A stretch of DNA of 64,000 nt from Actinomadura rifamycini DSM 43936 (GCF_000425065.1 NZ_AULB01000007.1:310001-374000), one strand, 5' to 3'; positions 1 through 7,993 are shown, counted from the first letter of the stretch. The notes: generated from the sequence alone by a model not told the origin. Numbers and translations are program-made.

Positions 1-74
1 TCGATGCCGTCGAGCACGACCTTGTCGCCGTACGACTTGCGCAAGCCGGTGACCGTGATGGCCGGTTCCGTCAT
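1..74 (-). CDS. ABC transporter ATP-binding protein, N-terminus only
   Basis: Only the first 24 codons lie in the window; the gene continues beyond base 1. The ATG at 72-74 opens a peptide MTEPAITVTGLRKSYGDKVV, the typical first beta strand and A-loop region (RKSYGD, with the aromatic residue that stacks on adenine) of an ABC ATPase. It follows a ribbon-helix-helix gene and a DUF4097 gene on the same strand. In my knowledge of actinomycetes that order usually precedes a daunorubicin-resistance (DrrA)-type exporter ATPase, so this is probably a drug or lipid exporter subunit. The assignment to ABC ATPase is firm for so short a piece; the DrrA subtype is inferred from context. Confidence 0.75.
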   Translation of the reverse strand, partial: MTEPAITVTGLRKSYGDKVVLDGI

Positions 75-548
75 GATTACTCTCCGTGTTCACCGATGGG
101 GACGAGAGGTCCGCAGGCGGCCGGGACCGACGCGCGACGTCGGTCGTCCCCTGCCTCTGCCGGTCGGGTGTGTGTATGTGTTGTCGGTGCTTAGGCCGGC
201 CCGGACGCCGCCAGCCAGTAATGCCGGACGGTCTATTCCGCCCCGGACGGTCTAAGTGGCGTCGGGCGGTCTAAGTGGTGCCGGTGGTGTCAGTGCTCGG
301 GTGGTGCCGATGGCCTTGGTGCCCATGGCCTCGGGTGGTGCCGTTGGTTGCCCGTGGTTCCGGTGGCCACAGGTGGTGGCGGTGGTGTTGGTGGCCTCAA
401 GTGTTGTCAGCGGCCTTGGGGCTTAGCGGTGGCCTCGGGTGGGGCGGTGGGCGGGTCGGCAGGTCGCTGCCGGGCATGCGTGGCGTGGCCCTCGTCGGTG
501 GGCGGCCGGAGGGTGGGAGGGTTCGTGCGTCCGGGGCGGTGGCGCGGG
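75..548. other. 474-bp gap, adenine-poor on the plus strand; possible Rho-type region
   Basis: I see no convincing gene here. About 260-545 is strikingly G/T-rich and almost free of A on the plus strand. A transcript of the minus-strand operon would therefore be C/A-rich and G-poor between the DUF4097 stop and the ABC ATPase start, with recurring CACCACC-type runs. Such unstructured C-rich RNA is the usual character of a Rho loading region, so partial termination between the two genes is possible (inference). A 19-bp-period direct repeat lies at 225-278. Confidence 0.4.
225..278. repeat. Three 16-bp direct repeats at 19-bp period
   Basis: Copies start at 225, 244 and 263. The second and third read CGGACGGTCTAAGTGG and CGGGCGGTCTAAGTGG. 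The first shares CGGACGGTCTA and then diverges. The exact 19-bp spacing puts them about two helical turns apart, as in tandem binding sites; a simple slippage repeat is the alternative. They sit about 150 bp upstream of the ABC ATPase start. Confidence 0.6.
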
Positions 549-1430
549 TCAGGCGCGGCGGACGAGGATGTCGGCGAAGCGGGTGCGGGCGCGGATCTCG
601 ACCATCTCGACGGCGGTGCCCGGGTCGTCGGCGGCCTCGAGTTCGCTTCGCACGTGGCCGTACTCGGAGCTCACCTCCAGCCAGGCCGCGGTGCCGTCGG
701 GGACGCCGACCTCCACTTCGCCGAAGCCGGTCTCCAGGGTGGCGCCTCCGCTGACGGCCTCGCTGATCCGGACGCTGCCGTGCGCGGTCTTCGCGTGGAC
801 TTCCGCGCGGGAGCGGCCGATGAGGACGTCGCCGTTCGCGGTGACGAGCCGGGCTTCACCTGCCAGTTCGCCGATGGTGATGTCGCCGTTGGACGTCTTC
901 ACCGTCGCGGTGCCGTCGATCTCGCCGAGCCGGATCTTCGCCGAGGCCGACACCAGCTCGATGTGGCCGGTCGCCCGCCGGACGGAGATCTCCCCGGCGG
1001 CGGCGCGCACTTTCAGGCGTCCCGTCTCCTGCAGCCGGACGAAGCCGGCGGAGGTGTCGAGGTCGGTGTCGCCGAGCCGGCCCTCGCCGCGGAAGTGTCC
1101 GCCGCTCTTGCCCTCGACCTGCGATCCGGCCGGCAGGTCGATGGTCACCTCCACCGACGGCGGGGTGCCGACGAGGGTGCGGACCGCGTAGCGGGGCGTT
1201 TTGACCGAGAGCCGTCCCGCCTCGAACTCGACGCGGGTCTCCTCGGCCGCCTGGACGTCGAACTCCCGTGCGGCGTCGCTGGGACGCACGTCCACCACGG
1301 TGTCGGCGCGGTCTCCGGCGCGGAACCGGACCAGGCCGCCCGTGGTCTCGACGGCGGCGACGATCGCGTCCGGGGTGTCGAACGTGTGCACGTGGACCCC
1401 TTCCCGCTGCCCTGTGGATCTGGTCTGCAT
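549..1430 (-). CDS. DUF4097 beta-strand-repeat protein
   Basis: A protein of about 293 residues of alternating short beta strands with recurring motifs such as KTSNGDI and VTANGDV. These are the hallmark of the DUF4097 family, predicted to form a right-handed beta helix. It has no signal peptide, so it is probably cytoplasmic. The function of the family is unknown. It is placed directly after the ribbon-helix-helix gene and before a DrrA-like ATPase, a common actinomycete trio, which suggests a regulatory or accessory role for the exporter. An in-frame ATG at 1443-1445 overlaps the upstream gene and is an alternative start. I chose 1428-1430, two bases after the upstream stop. A second DUF4097 protein, a lipoprotein, lies at 27958-28689. 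Confidence 0.75.
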   Translation of the reverse strand: MQTRSTGQREGVHVHTFDTPDAIVAAVETTGGLVRFRAGDRADTVVDVRPSDAAREFDVQAAEETRVEFEAGRLSVKTPRYAVRTLVGTPPSVEVTIDLPAGSQVEGKSGGHFRGEGRLGDTDLDTSAGFVRLQETGRLKVRAAAGEISVRRATGHIELVSASAKIRLGEIDGTATVKTSNGDITIGELAGEARLVTANGDVLIGRSRAEVHAKTAHGSVRISEAVSGGATLETGFGEVEVGVPDGTAAWLEVSSEYGHVRSELEAADDPGTAVEMVEIRARTRFADILVRRA

Positions 1431-1432
1431 CT

Positions 1433-1960
1433 TCAGCGCACCCATCCGGTGTAGTTCCGCCCGATCGGCCGTCCCTCGCCGCCGTCCCGCGGGGGGCCGC
1501 CGGGGTCGAGGGCGGCGGTCACCGCCCGGACGAGCCAGGCATTGACCGACAGGCCCATCCGGCCCGCCGCCTCCTCGATCCGCGGTTTGAGGTGCTCCGG
1601 CAGGCGGAGCGTGACGCGCGACGTGCCGCCGGCCTCCTCCGGCTCGGCCGCCGGCGCCCGGATGCCCGCCGATACTTCGGGGACGGCGGGCGGCCGAGAC
1701 GCCGCGGGCGCGGGTTCCGGAGGGGGCGTCACGACGAAGTCGGGATCGCGGCCGCGCAGCCGGACCTCGACCGAGCCGGGCGCGAGGTCCCGGGTGATCT
1801 CGTCGGCCGCGTCCGACAGGGCCTCCAGCAGGACGAGGCGGACCGCGGCCTCCAGTGGTGAGGTGAGCCGCTCCGCGAGGGCGCGGGCGTCCTCGCCTCC
1901 GGCTTCGGCCGCGACCGCGAGTTCGCGTCGAAGACCGTCGACGTACATCGCGAGATCCAT
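1433..1960 (-). CDS. Ribbon-helix-helix (HicB/Arc-like) regulator
   Basis: 175 residues. The N-terminal half is helical and acidic, a Pro/Ala-rich linker spans about residues 85-110, and the C-terminal part carries a ribbon-helix-helix signature: the strand SRVTLRLPEHLK, then helices including GRMGLSVNAWLVRAV. In the RHH fold the short strand enters the major groove as an antiparallel pair. No toxin gene is adjacent, so I favour a transcription factor over an antitoxin. The start codon overlaps a TGACGTCA palindrome, and two related sites follow within 30 bp, as expected if the protein represses its own operon. The downstream DUF4097 gene is essentially contiguous. Confidence 0.75.
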   Translation of the reverse strand: MDLAMYVDGLRRELAVAAEAGGEDARALAERLTSPLEAAVRLVLLEALSDAADEITRDLAPGSVEVRLRGRDPDFVVTPPPEPAPAASRPPAVPEVSAGIRAPAAEPEEAGGTSRVTLRLPEHLKPRIEEAAGRMGLSVNAWLVRAVTAALDPGGPPRDGGEGRPIGRNYTGWVR

Positions 1961-1990
1961 GACGTCATGGTGGCGTCATGAGTGACGTCA
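1960..1990. promoter_or_regulatory. Candidate RHH operator: three TGACGTCA-type sites
   Basis: TGACGTCA occurs at 1960-1967 and 1983-1990, with a one-mismatch copy TGGCGTCA at 1971-1978. Centres are 11 and 12 bp apart, about one helical turn, as is typical of cooperative ribbon-helix-helix binding. The first site covers the RHH start codon. The same motif recurs at 2171-2178 (TGGCGTCA) and 2194-2201 (TGACGTCA). Confidence 0.6.
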
Positions 1991-2170
1991 TGTCAAGTCG
2001 ATCAAGGCGGCGTGGAGGCGCCCGGCGGCGAAGGGGGCTGCTGTGGTCGCCTGTTCCGCCTGTGTGAAGGCTCGGAAATGCCTGGTCAGAGGTGCCGGCG
2101 ACGGCCGAAGGCGCCGGGGGCTGGTGTTCTGCGCGAGAGGGGCGAGTACGGGGGCGTAGTGACGCGGAGG

Positions 2171-2201
2171 TGGCGTCATCCGCGACTGCACCGTGACGTC
2201 A
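2171..2201. promoter_or_regulatory. Distal pair of TGACGTCA-type sites
   Basis: TGGCGTCA at 2171-2178 and a perfect TGACGTCA at 2194-2201 are 23 bp apart centre to centre, two helical turns. They lie just downstream of the SDR stop (2222 on the minus strand) and about 230 bp upstream of the RHH gene, so looping with the proximal array is possible. The rest of 1991-2221 contains no convincing gene. Confidence 0.45.
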
Positions 2202-2221
2202 CGGGTGGCGGCTCGGGGTGG

Positions 2222-3016
2222 TCAGGCGCGGTGGGGGCGGTTGGTCCAGCCGCGGTCGTCGGCGCGGACGAACCAGCCCGAGGCGGCCAGGGTGCCGCCG
2301 TCGACGGGGATGGTGTGGCCGGTGACGTAGCGGGCCTCGTCGGAGGCGAGGAAGGCGACGACGGCGGCGTAGTCGTCGGGACGGCCGAAGCGGGCCATGG
2401 GCACCCAGGTGTGCATGAGGTCCGGGTCGTAGCCGCGGAGCATCCAGGACGCCGGGGTCTGCTCGGTGTCGGCGAGGTCGGGGGCGATGGCGTTGACGCG
2501 GACGCCGTGGCGGCCGGCGGCGACGGCGAGGCTGCGGGTGAAGGCGGAGACGCCCGCGTTGAACGCCGAGTACACGGGGTGCTGGGGGATGCCGCGGAAC
2601 GCCTCGACGGTGGAGTTGTTCACGATGGCGCCGGAGCCGTGCTCGATCATCGCGGGGAGCAGCGCGTGGGTGAGCTTGAAGACGTGCAGCAGGTTCAGCT
2701 CGTAGAGCCGCTGCCACTGCTCGGGGGTGCTCTCCTGAAAGGACGGGGCGGCGGGGCGGAAGTCGCCGACGTTGTTGACGAGGACGTCCGCGCGCCCGGC
2801 CGCGCGGACGACCGCGGCGACGGTGGCGTCCTCGACGATGTCGCCGACGACGGTGACGCAGCGGCCGCCGGCGGCCTCGATGTCGGCGCGGGTGCGGGCG
2901 GCGGCGTCGCCGTCGATGTCGTTGAGGACGACGAGGTCGCCGTCGGCGGCGAGGCGGCGGGAGACGGCGCCGCCGATGCCGAGGGCGCCGCCGGTCACCA
3001 CGCTGACTCGGGTCAT
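2222..3016 (-). CDS. SDR-family oxidoreductase with altered catalytic Lys
   Basis: 264 residues, normal for a classical short-chain dehydrogenase/reductase. It shows a Rossmann motif TGGALGIG near residue 9, the NNVG structural motif, a catalytic-loop serine (NNST), and the C-terminal PxDGG-type end (IPVDGG). The active-site segment reads YSAFN instead of YxxxK: the catalytic lysine is Asn, confirmed from the codon AAC. It is the last gene of the steroid operon and starts inside the stop of the SnoaL-like gene (ATGA). A hydroxysteroid dehydrogenase role fits the context, but the Lys-to-Asn change may weaken or alter catalysis. Cofactor preference cannot be decided here. Confidence 0.85.
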   Translation of the reverse strand: MTRVSVVTGGALGIGGAVSRRLAADGDLVVLNDIDGDAAARTRADIEAAGGRCVTVVGDIVEDATVAAVVRAAGRADVLVNNVGDFRPAAPSFQESTPEQWQRLYELNLLHVFKLTHALLPAMIEHGSGAIVNNSTVEAFRGIPQHPVYSAFNAGVSAFTRSLAVAAGRHGVRVNAIAPDLADTEQTPASWMLRGYDPDLMHTWVPMARFGRPDDYAAVVAFLASDEARYVTGHTIPVDGGTLAASGWFVRADDRGWTNRPHRA

Positions 3017-3474
3017 CGGCGTGCCTTCCGGACGGGACGGGTCTCGATCCAGTCGATCTGCAAGGAGCGGCGGGCGATGCGCCACGCGCCGTCCCGGCGC
3101 GTGTAGGCGTCGGTGTAGTGCAGGTGCCAGGCGAGGTCGGTGAGCCGGCCGTCGTGCTCGGTGATGTGGTGGGCGACGCACGTGACGTGCCCGGACGCCG
3201 TGTCCGGTTCGTCGCCCGCGTCGAACACCTCGCCCGCGAGTTCGTGGGACGTGACGGGGACCGCGCGCAGCGTCGCGAGGGCCCGGACGATCGCGTCGCG
3301 TCCGGTGTGGGTGCGGACGGGCGCGAGGTCGGCGGGCGGGTCGGGCAGGACGAGCGCGGCGGCGGGGGCGAACAGGTCCGCGAGGGCGTCGAAGTCGCGG
3401 CGGTCGGCGTGCAGCGCGTAGCGGGCGACCAGGTCGCACAGGTCGGTCCGGTCGCCCGCCGTGAGGTGCGTCAT
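3013..3474 (-). CDS. SnoaL-like / NTF2-fold protein
   Basis: 153 residues, the size of SnoaL/NTF2-fold proteins. The opening helices with the RYALHADRRDFDALADLF pattern, a central strand pair and a C-terminal GAWRIARR strand are typical of SnoaL_4-type domains. This fold includes ketosteroid isomerases and the bile-acid 7-dehydratase BaiE, so an isomerase or dehydratase acting on a steroid is plausible from context alone. It is translationally coupled to the LLM gene upstream (stop 3471-3473 overlapping ATG 3472-3474) and to the SDR downstream. The substrate is unknown. Confidence 0.75.
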   Translation of the reverse strand: MTHLTAGDRTDLCDLVARYALHADRRDFDALADLFAPAAALVLPDPPADLAPVRTHTGRDAIVRALATLRAVPVTSHELAGEVFDAGDEPDTASGHVTCVAHHITEHDGRLTDLAWHLHYTDAYTRRDGAWRIARRSLQIDWIETRPVRKARR

Positions 3475-4349
3475 GCGAGGCCGAGGCGTTCGGCGCAGGC
3501 CGACAGTTCGTCCTTGGCCTCGTTCAGGTCGCGCGTGGGGGTCGCGCGGAGGACGAGCCGGTCGGCGCCCTGGGCCGCGAGCCTCTCCGCCTTCTCCGGC
3601 GTGACCTTGGCCAGGCTGTGGCCGAGGGTCAACTGAAGGGCGTCGGGGTCGCGGTTCGCCTGTTCGGCTTCCTCGCGCATGAGCTTGACGAGCGCTTGCA
3701 GTTCGTCCCCTGCGACGCCCAAGGGCTGTAGGCCCTGGCCGAGGCGTCCGGCTCGGCGAGCGGCCGCCTTGCTGTGCCCGCCGATGTGGATCGGGACGTC
3801 GCCTCGGACAGGCTTCGGGTAGCTCATCGCGTTGCGGAAGCCGAAGAACTCGCCCTCGTGGGTCGCGCCTTCGGGGGCAGTGTCGGCCCAGAGCGCGCGC
3901 AGGACGGCGATCTGCTCGTCCGCGCGGCGCCCGCGGGTGTCGAAGTCGGCGCCGCAGGCTTCGATCTCCTCGCGCATCCAGCCCATGCCGACGGTCACGC
4001 GGAGCCGTCCGCCCGCGAGGGCGTCGATGGTGGCGAGGCGCTTGGCGAGGACGACCGGGTGGTGGTTCGGCAGGACGAGGACGCCCGTGGCGAGCCCGAT
4101 CCGGGACGTGCGGCCCGCCAGGTACGCGAGGAGGTCCAGCGGGTCGGGGATGTCGAGGTCGTCGGCGAGTTCCATCTTCCCGGACGCGTCGTACGGGTAG
4201 ACGCTGTCGTAGCGGCTGGCGACGACGGCGTGCTCGACGGCGACGATGGACTCGAACCCGCAGGCGTCCGCGTGCTCGGCGTAGGGACCGATCCAGGCGG
4301 GGTCCGCGGTGACGCCGGCGGCGACGGGCGCCAGGACGGCGTACTTCAC
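3471..4349 (-). CDS. LLM-class (probably F420-dependent) oxidoreductase
   Basis: 292 residues of the luciferase-like monooxygenase TIM-barrel family. Diagnostic segments are VEHAVV near residue 42, RIGLATGVLVLPNHHP, the GGRLRVTVGMGWMREEIEACG loop region, and IHIGGHSKAAARR. In actinomycetes this subgroup (TIGR03619-like) usually takes F420H2. The GTG start at 4347-4349 has a GAGGAG ribosome site and overlaps the upstream stop (GTGA). Placement in a steroid operon suggests reduction of a double bond or ketone of a steroid intermediate (inference). A related enzyme is at 13625-14494. Confidence 0.85.
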   Translation of the reverse strand: MKYAVLAPVAAGVTADPAWIGPYAEHADACGFESIVAVEHAVVASRYDSVYPYDASGKMELADDLDIPDPLDLLAYLAGRTSRIGLATGVLVLPNHHPVVLAKRLATIDALAGGRLRVTVGMGWMREEIEACGADFDTRGRRADEQIAVLRALWADTAPEGATHEGEFFGFRNAMSYPKPVRGDVPIHIGGHSKAAARRAGRLGQGLQPLGVAGDELQALVKLMREEAEQANRDPDALQLTLGHSLAKVTPEKAERLAAQGADRLVLRATPTRDLNEAKDELSACAERLGLA

Positions 4350-5824
4350 TCGTTCTCCTCTCGTGCGGCGGCGCGCCCGGCGCGGCGGCCGAAGAAGGTG
4401 CCGTCGCCCAGGGACGTCCCGCTGATGTAGCCCTCGCCGTGCATGCCGGACGACGCGCGTCCGGCGGCGTAGAGGCCGGGTACGGGGTCGCCGGAGTTGT
4501 TGAGGACCGCGCCGTCGACGGTGGTGTGCAGGCCGCCGAGGGTGAATCCGGCGGCCCCGGTGCCCTTGCCGCCGCCGCCGTCGAAGAAGCCCGCGCGGGG
4601 GTCGATCGCGGCGAACGGGGGGCGGAGCGGCCGCAGCCACTTCGGGTCCTTGTGGAAGTAGGGGTCCTCGCCGTTCTCGGCGTGCCGGTTGTACGTCTCG
4701 ACCGTGGTCTCCAGGGCCCCGGCGGGCATGCCGAGTTCCCGCTCCAGTTCGGCGAGGGTCTCGGCGGCGTGGGAGGGGCGCAGGCCCCACCGGTCGGCCT
4801 CGGGGACGCTCTCGAACCCCTCCTCGTCGATGATCGTCCAGTAGGGGCCGGGCTGGTGCCGGACGGCGTGGACGCTGTAGTGGCCGGGGTAGACGTCCTC
4901 GTTGATGAAGCGGCGGCCGAGGCCGTCCACGAGCATGCCGCGGTTCACCATCGCGGGCAGCGCGGTGAGCGCGATCTCGACGGCGGACATGCGGCGGACG
5001 GCGGCGCCCGCGGCGGTGGCCATCCGGATGCCGGAGCCGTCGTCGAGGCCGTCGCTGACCTTGCCGTGCCCGAGCAGGACGGGCGCGTGGGCGGCCAGCA
5101 TCTCCTCGTTGTCGACGAACCCGCCGGTGGTGATCACGACGGCCTTCCGGGCGCGGTAGGCGACGTCCCGCCCGAAGGAGCGGGCCGTGACGCCCGCGAC
5201 CCTGCCGCCGTCCATGACGAGCGCGGCGGCCTGGGTGTCGGTGTGCGTCGCGGCGCCGGCCGCGGTGGCGGCGGCGGCGAGCTTCTCCATGAGGAGGCCG
5301 CCGGCGAAGCCGGGCGCGGCCGGGCGGTGGCCGCGGGGGGCGGGCTCGGCGAGCGTGTTGTACGGCCACGCGTTCTCGCCGAGCCACATGAGCCCGTCGT
5401 CGGTCATCGGCATCCACACCGGCGACGGGTAGAGGGTCGGCTTGAACGGCACGCCGCGCTCGCGGAACCACTCGAAGTGCTCGACGCTCTCGTCGCAGTA
5501 CAGCCGGAGCTTGGCGGTGTCGGCGTGCGGGCCGAGCGCCGCTTCGAGGAAGGCGTACATGGCGTCCGGCGTGTCGTCGAAACCGCACGCCTTCTGGACG
5601 TCCGTACCGCCGCCGAGGTACAGCTCGCCGCCGGACTGCGCGGACGAGCCGCCGGGGCCGCTCGCCCGCTCCAGGACGATGACGTCCGCGCCCGCGCTCG
5701 CGGCCTCGTACGCGGCCGCGGCGCCCGCGCAGCCGAAGCCGACGACGAGGACGTCGCACTCGTGGTCGAACCCGCCGCCGACGGCGGACGCGGCGACGGG
5801 CTCGACGGAGGTTCGGCGGGTCAC
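4346..5824 (-). CDS. KstD-like FAD-dependent oxidoreductase
   Basis: 492 residues. The N-terminal dinucleotide motif is VGFGCAGAAAA (about residues 28-38) followed by an acidic residue in VLERA and a GGSSAQSGG flavin loop. The C-terminal LYAAGRASSGMHGEG...GTSLGDGTFFGRRAG pattern is that of the fumarate reductase/3-ketosteroid dehydrogenase family. It is shorter than the true KstD encoded at 9098-10804 and diverges from it, so it may be a second ketosteroid dehydrogenase or act on a different position. It starts 4 bp after hsaC and is coupled to the LLM gene. I am confident of the family, not of the substrate. Confidence 0.85.
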   Translation of the reverse strand: MTRRTSVEPVAASAVGGGFDHECDVLVVGFGCAGAAAAYEAASAGADVIVLERASGPGGSSAQSGGELYLGGGTDVQKACGFDDTPDAMYAFLEAALGPHADTAKLRLYCDESVEHFEWFRERGVPFKPTLYPSPVWMPMTDDGLMWLGENAWPYNTLAEPAPRGHRPAAPGFAGGLLMEKLAAAATAAGAATHTDTQAAALVMDGGRVAGVTARSFGRDVAYRARKAVVITTGGFVDNEEMLAAHAPVLLGHGKVSDGLDDGSGIRMATAAGAAVRRMSAVEIALTALPAMVNRGMLVDGLGRRFINEDVYPGHYSVHAVRHQPGPYWTIIDEEGFESVPEADRWGLRPSHAAETLAELERELGMPAGALETTVETYNRHAENGEDPYFHKDPKWLRPLRPPFAAIDPRAGFFDGGGGKGTGAAGFTLGGLHTTVDGAVLNNSGDPVPGLYAAGRASSGMHGEGYISGTSLGDGTFFGRRAGRAAAREENE

Positions 5825-5828
5825 CCGT

Positions 5829-6731
5829 TCACTTCCCCTTCGGGACGAACGCGGCGAGCGGCTCGGAGCCGGACCAGTCGTGGCCCCAGTAGCTGTCGGC
5901 GGTGATCTCCTCGGCGGTGTAGTACGCCTCGTCGACGAGCATGCCTTCGCAGCCGTACTCGATGTCCCAGCCGCCGGGGGCGCGCACGTAGAACGACACC
6001 ATCTTGTCGTTGGTGTGGCGGCCCAGCGTGGAGGAGATCGAGAAGCCGTTCTTCGTGACCTTGTCGAGGGCGATGCCGACGGCGTCCAGGGTGTCGGCCT
6101 CCACCATCAGGTGGACGAGCCCCGGGTCGCCGTCGTGCGGGGCGGGGCACACGGCGAGGCTGTGGTGGCGCTGGTTGACGCCCATGAACCGGACGCGCAT
6201 GCGCTTGCCCGGCTCGCCGCTGCCGAAGGCGCCGCGCGGGAGGAACCCGAGGACGTCGGTGTAGAACGCGACGACCTCGTCCTGGCGGGGGGTCGGCAGG
6301 ACGACGTGGCCCATGCCCTGCGGGCCGGTGACGAACTTCTGCGCGTTGCCGGTGACGACCGGCGAGTGGTCCAGGACCGGCCCGTAGAACACCTCGAGCG
6401 GGGTGCCTCCCGGGTCGGTGAACGCGATGGTGCGTTCGGCGTCCTCGCCCGGGGGCAGCTCGGTGACCTCCCGGCCGGCCTTCTCGACGGCTTCCCGGAC
6501 GGCGGCGAGCGCGAACTGGTCGCGGACCTCCCAGCCGATGGCCAGGACCCGGTCGGTGTCGCCGGGCAGGACGGCGAGGCGGTGCCTGCGCTCGTCCATG
6601 CGCAGGTACAGGCCGTCCGGGTCGGGGCCGGAGCCCTCGGCGAACCCGAGCGCGTCGATCGTCAGTTCGCGCCACCGCTCGATGTGCTGCGTCTGGACCT
6701 TGAGATATCCGAGTCCACGGATGTGCGTCAC
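5829..6731 (-). CDS. hsaC: Extradiol dioxygenase, HsaC-type (3,4-DHSA 4,5-dioxygenase)
   Basis: 300 residues, the length of mycobacterial HsaC. It has two VOC modules. The type I extradiol iron ligands are visible as H142 (GMGHVV), H207 (GLVHLMVEA) and E258 (WDIEYG). HsaC opens the aromatised A ring of the secosteroid catechol 3,4-DHSA; its product is the substrate of HsaD, also encoded here. The GTG at 6729-6731 follows GAGGAC and gives the expected N-terminus THIRGLGYL. Gene order hsaA-hsaC, with a 77-bp gap, supports the call. A related type I enzyme at 19744-20703 belongs to a different module. Confidence 0.88.
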   Translation of the reverse strand: MTHIRGLGYLKVQTQHIERWRELTIDALGFAEGSGPDPDGLYLRMDERRHRLAVLPGDTDRVLAIGWEVRDQFALAAVREAVEKAGREVTELPPGEDAERTIAFTDPGGTPLEVFYGPVLDHSPVVTGNAQKFVTGPQGMGHVVLPTPRQDEVVAFYTDVLGFLPRGAFGSGEPGKRMRVRFMGVNQRHHSLAVCPAPHDGDPGLVHLMVEADTLDAVGIALDKVTKNGFSISSTLGRHTNDKMVSFYVRAPGGWDIEYGCEGMLVDEAYYTAEEITADSYWGHDWSGSEPLAAFVPKGK

Positions 6732-6808
6732 TGTCCTCGATCCCTTCGAAGTCGCGGCCCGGCCGTCCGGCCGGGCGGGGTGCGGACGTGGGTCCGGAGC
6801 GGGTCCGG

Positions 6809-7993
6809 TCAGATCATCGAGCGCATCGGGCCCTGCGGGGGCTCGATGTCGAGGTCGGTCAGGGCGGACACGTGGTAGACGGCGCCGGGGACGTGGATGG
6901 CGTGCGCGAGGCCGACGTGGGCGTCCCGCCAGAACCGCTGGATCGGGTTGTCGGCGCGCATCGCGTTGCCGCCGGACCGGACGACGATCTCGTTCATCGC
7001 CTGCACGGCCCGCCACGCGGCGCGCACCTGGGTGCGGCGGCCGGCGGCGCGCTCGGCGAACGAGAACTCGTGCCCCGCGGCGGCCTTGTCGTACATGCGG
7101 GAGGCGTTCTCGATCAGCGCGGTGCGGGACGCCTTGATCTCCTCGGCGGCCTCGCTGATCGCGTACAGCACGTACGGGTCGTCCTTGATCTTGGTGCCGG
7201 TGATCTGGACGCGGGTGCGCTGGTAGGCGAGGTGGTGGTGCAGGGCGCCCTCGGCGATCCCGATCACGGCGGAGGTGATGCCGAGGGGGAACGCACAGGA
7301 GAACGGCACGAGGAACGTCGGGTTGGTCAGCCCCGCCTCGCGCGGCGCCGAACCGTCGATGATCTTGTTGAACGGGATCGTCCGGTACTCGGGGACGAAC
7401 GCGTCGCGGACGATGATGTCCTTGCTGCCGGTGCCCTTGAGCCCGGCGACGTCCCAGGAGTCCTCGACGATCTCGTAGTCGGAGCGGGGCAGGATCATGT
7501 GCAGGGACGACGGCGGCTGCGCGACCTTGCCGTCCTTGTCGCCGAGCATCGCGCCGAGGAAGATCCAGTCGCAGTGGTCGGTGCCGGAGGAGAACTGCCA
7601 GCGGCCGTTGAAGATGTAGCCGCCGTCCACCGGGCGGGCCACGCCCATCGGCGCGTACGGGGACGCGATCCAGGTGTCGGGGTCGTCGCCCCAGATCTCC
7701 TGCTGCACCCGCGGGTCGGCCATCGCCATCTCCCACGGGTGCAGGCCGACGATGCCGGCGACCCAGCCGGTGGACCCGTCCAGGGAGGCGATCCCCATGA
7801 CCGCCTCGGCGAACTCCCGCGGGTGCGCCTCCAGCCCGCCGTGCGTCCCCGGCTGCAGCATCCGGATCACGCCGGAGTCGCGCAGCACCTTGGCGGCCTT
7901 GTCGTCCAGCTTGCCGAGCCGCTCGTTGACCGGGCCCAGCTCGCGGATCTCCTCCGCCCGTTCCATGATCGTGTCGAGGACGCGGTTCGTCAT
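6809..7993 (-). CDS. hsaA: Flavin-dependent monooxygenase, HsaA-type (3-HSA hydroxylase oxygenase)
   Basis: 394 residues, exactly the length I know for mycobacterial HsaA. The fold is acyl-CoA-dehydrogenase-like: an N-terminal helical domain, the GRWQFSSGTDHCDW strand near residue 130, then a helical C-terminal bundle. Segments such as SWDVAGLKGTGSKDI and the HVGLAHAIHVPGAVYH end are characteristic of the p-hydroxyphenylacetate hydroxylase C2/HsaA group. It hydroxylates the phenolic A ring of 3-HSA using reduced flavin supplied by a separate reductase, here probably the divergent hsaB. It lies between the KshB-like reductase gene (44-bp gap) and hsaC. Confidence 0.88.
   Translation of the reverse strand: MTNRVLDTIMERAEEIRELGPVNERLGKLDDKAAKVLRDSGVIRMLQPGTHGGLEAHPREFAEAVMGIASLDGSTGWVAGIVGLHPWEMAMADPRVQQEIWGDDPDTWIASPYAPMGVARPVDGGYIFNGRWQFSSGTDHCDWIFLGAMLGDKDGKVAQPPSSLHMILPRSDYEIVEDSWDVAGLKGTGSKDIIVRDAFVPEYRTIPFNKIIDGSAPREAGLTNPTFLVPFSCAFPLGITSAVIGIAEGALHHHLAYQRTRVQITGTKIKDDPYVLYAISEAAEEIKASRTALIENASRMYDKAAAGHEFSFAERAAGRRTQVRAAWRAVQAMNEIVVRSGGNAMRADNPIQRFWRDAHVGLAHAIHVPGAVYHVSALTDLDIEPPQGPMRSMI

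Noticed and set aside
1433-1960. Antitoxin of a HicAB-type toxin-antitoxin pair
   Set aside because: There is no small HicA-like partner on either side. The gene is joined to DUF4097 and an ABC exporter, so a regulator is more likely.
1988-2191. 67-codon minus-strand ORF between the SDR and RHH genes
   Set aside because: Composition is Pro/Arg-rich without a ribosome site or recognisable motif. The stretch is better explained as regulatory DNA with TGACGTCA sites.
3471-5759. 762-codon minus-strand ORF joined to the LLM gene
   Set aside because: The N-terminal 470 residues are an Arg-rich shadow of the flavoprotein gene. Only the part from the GTG at 4349 is real.
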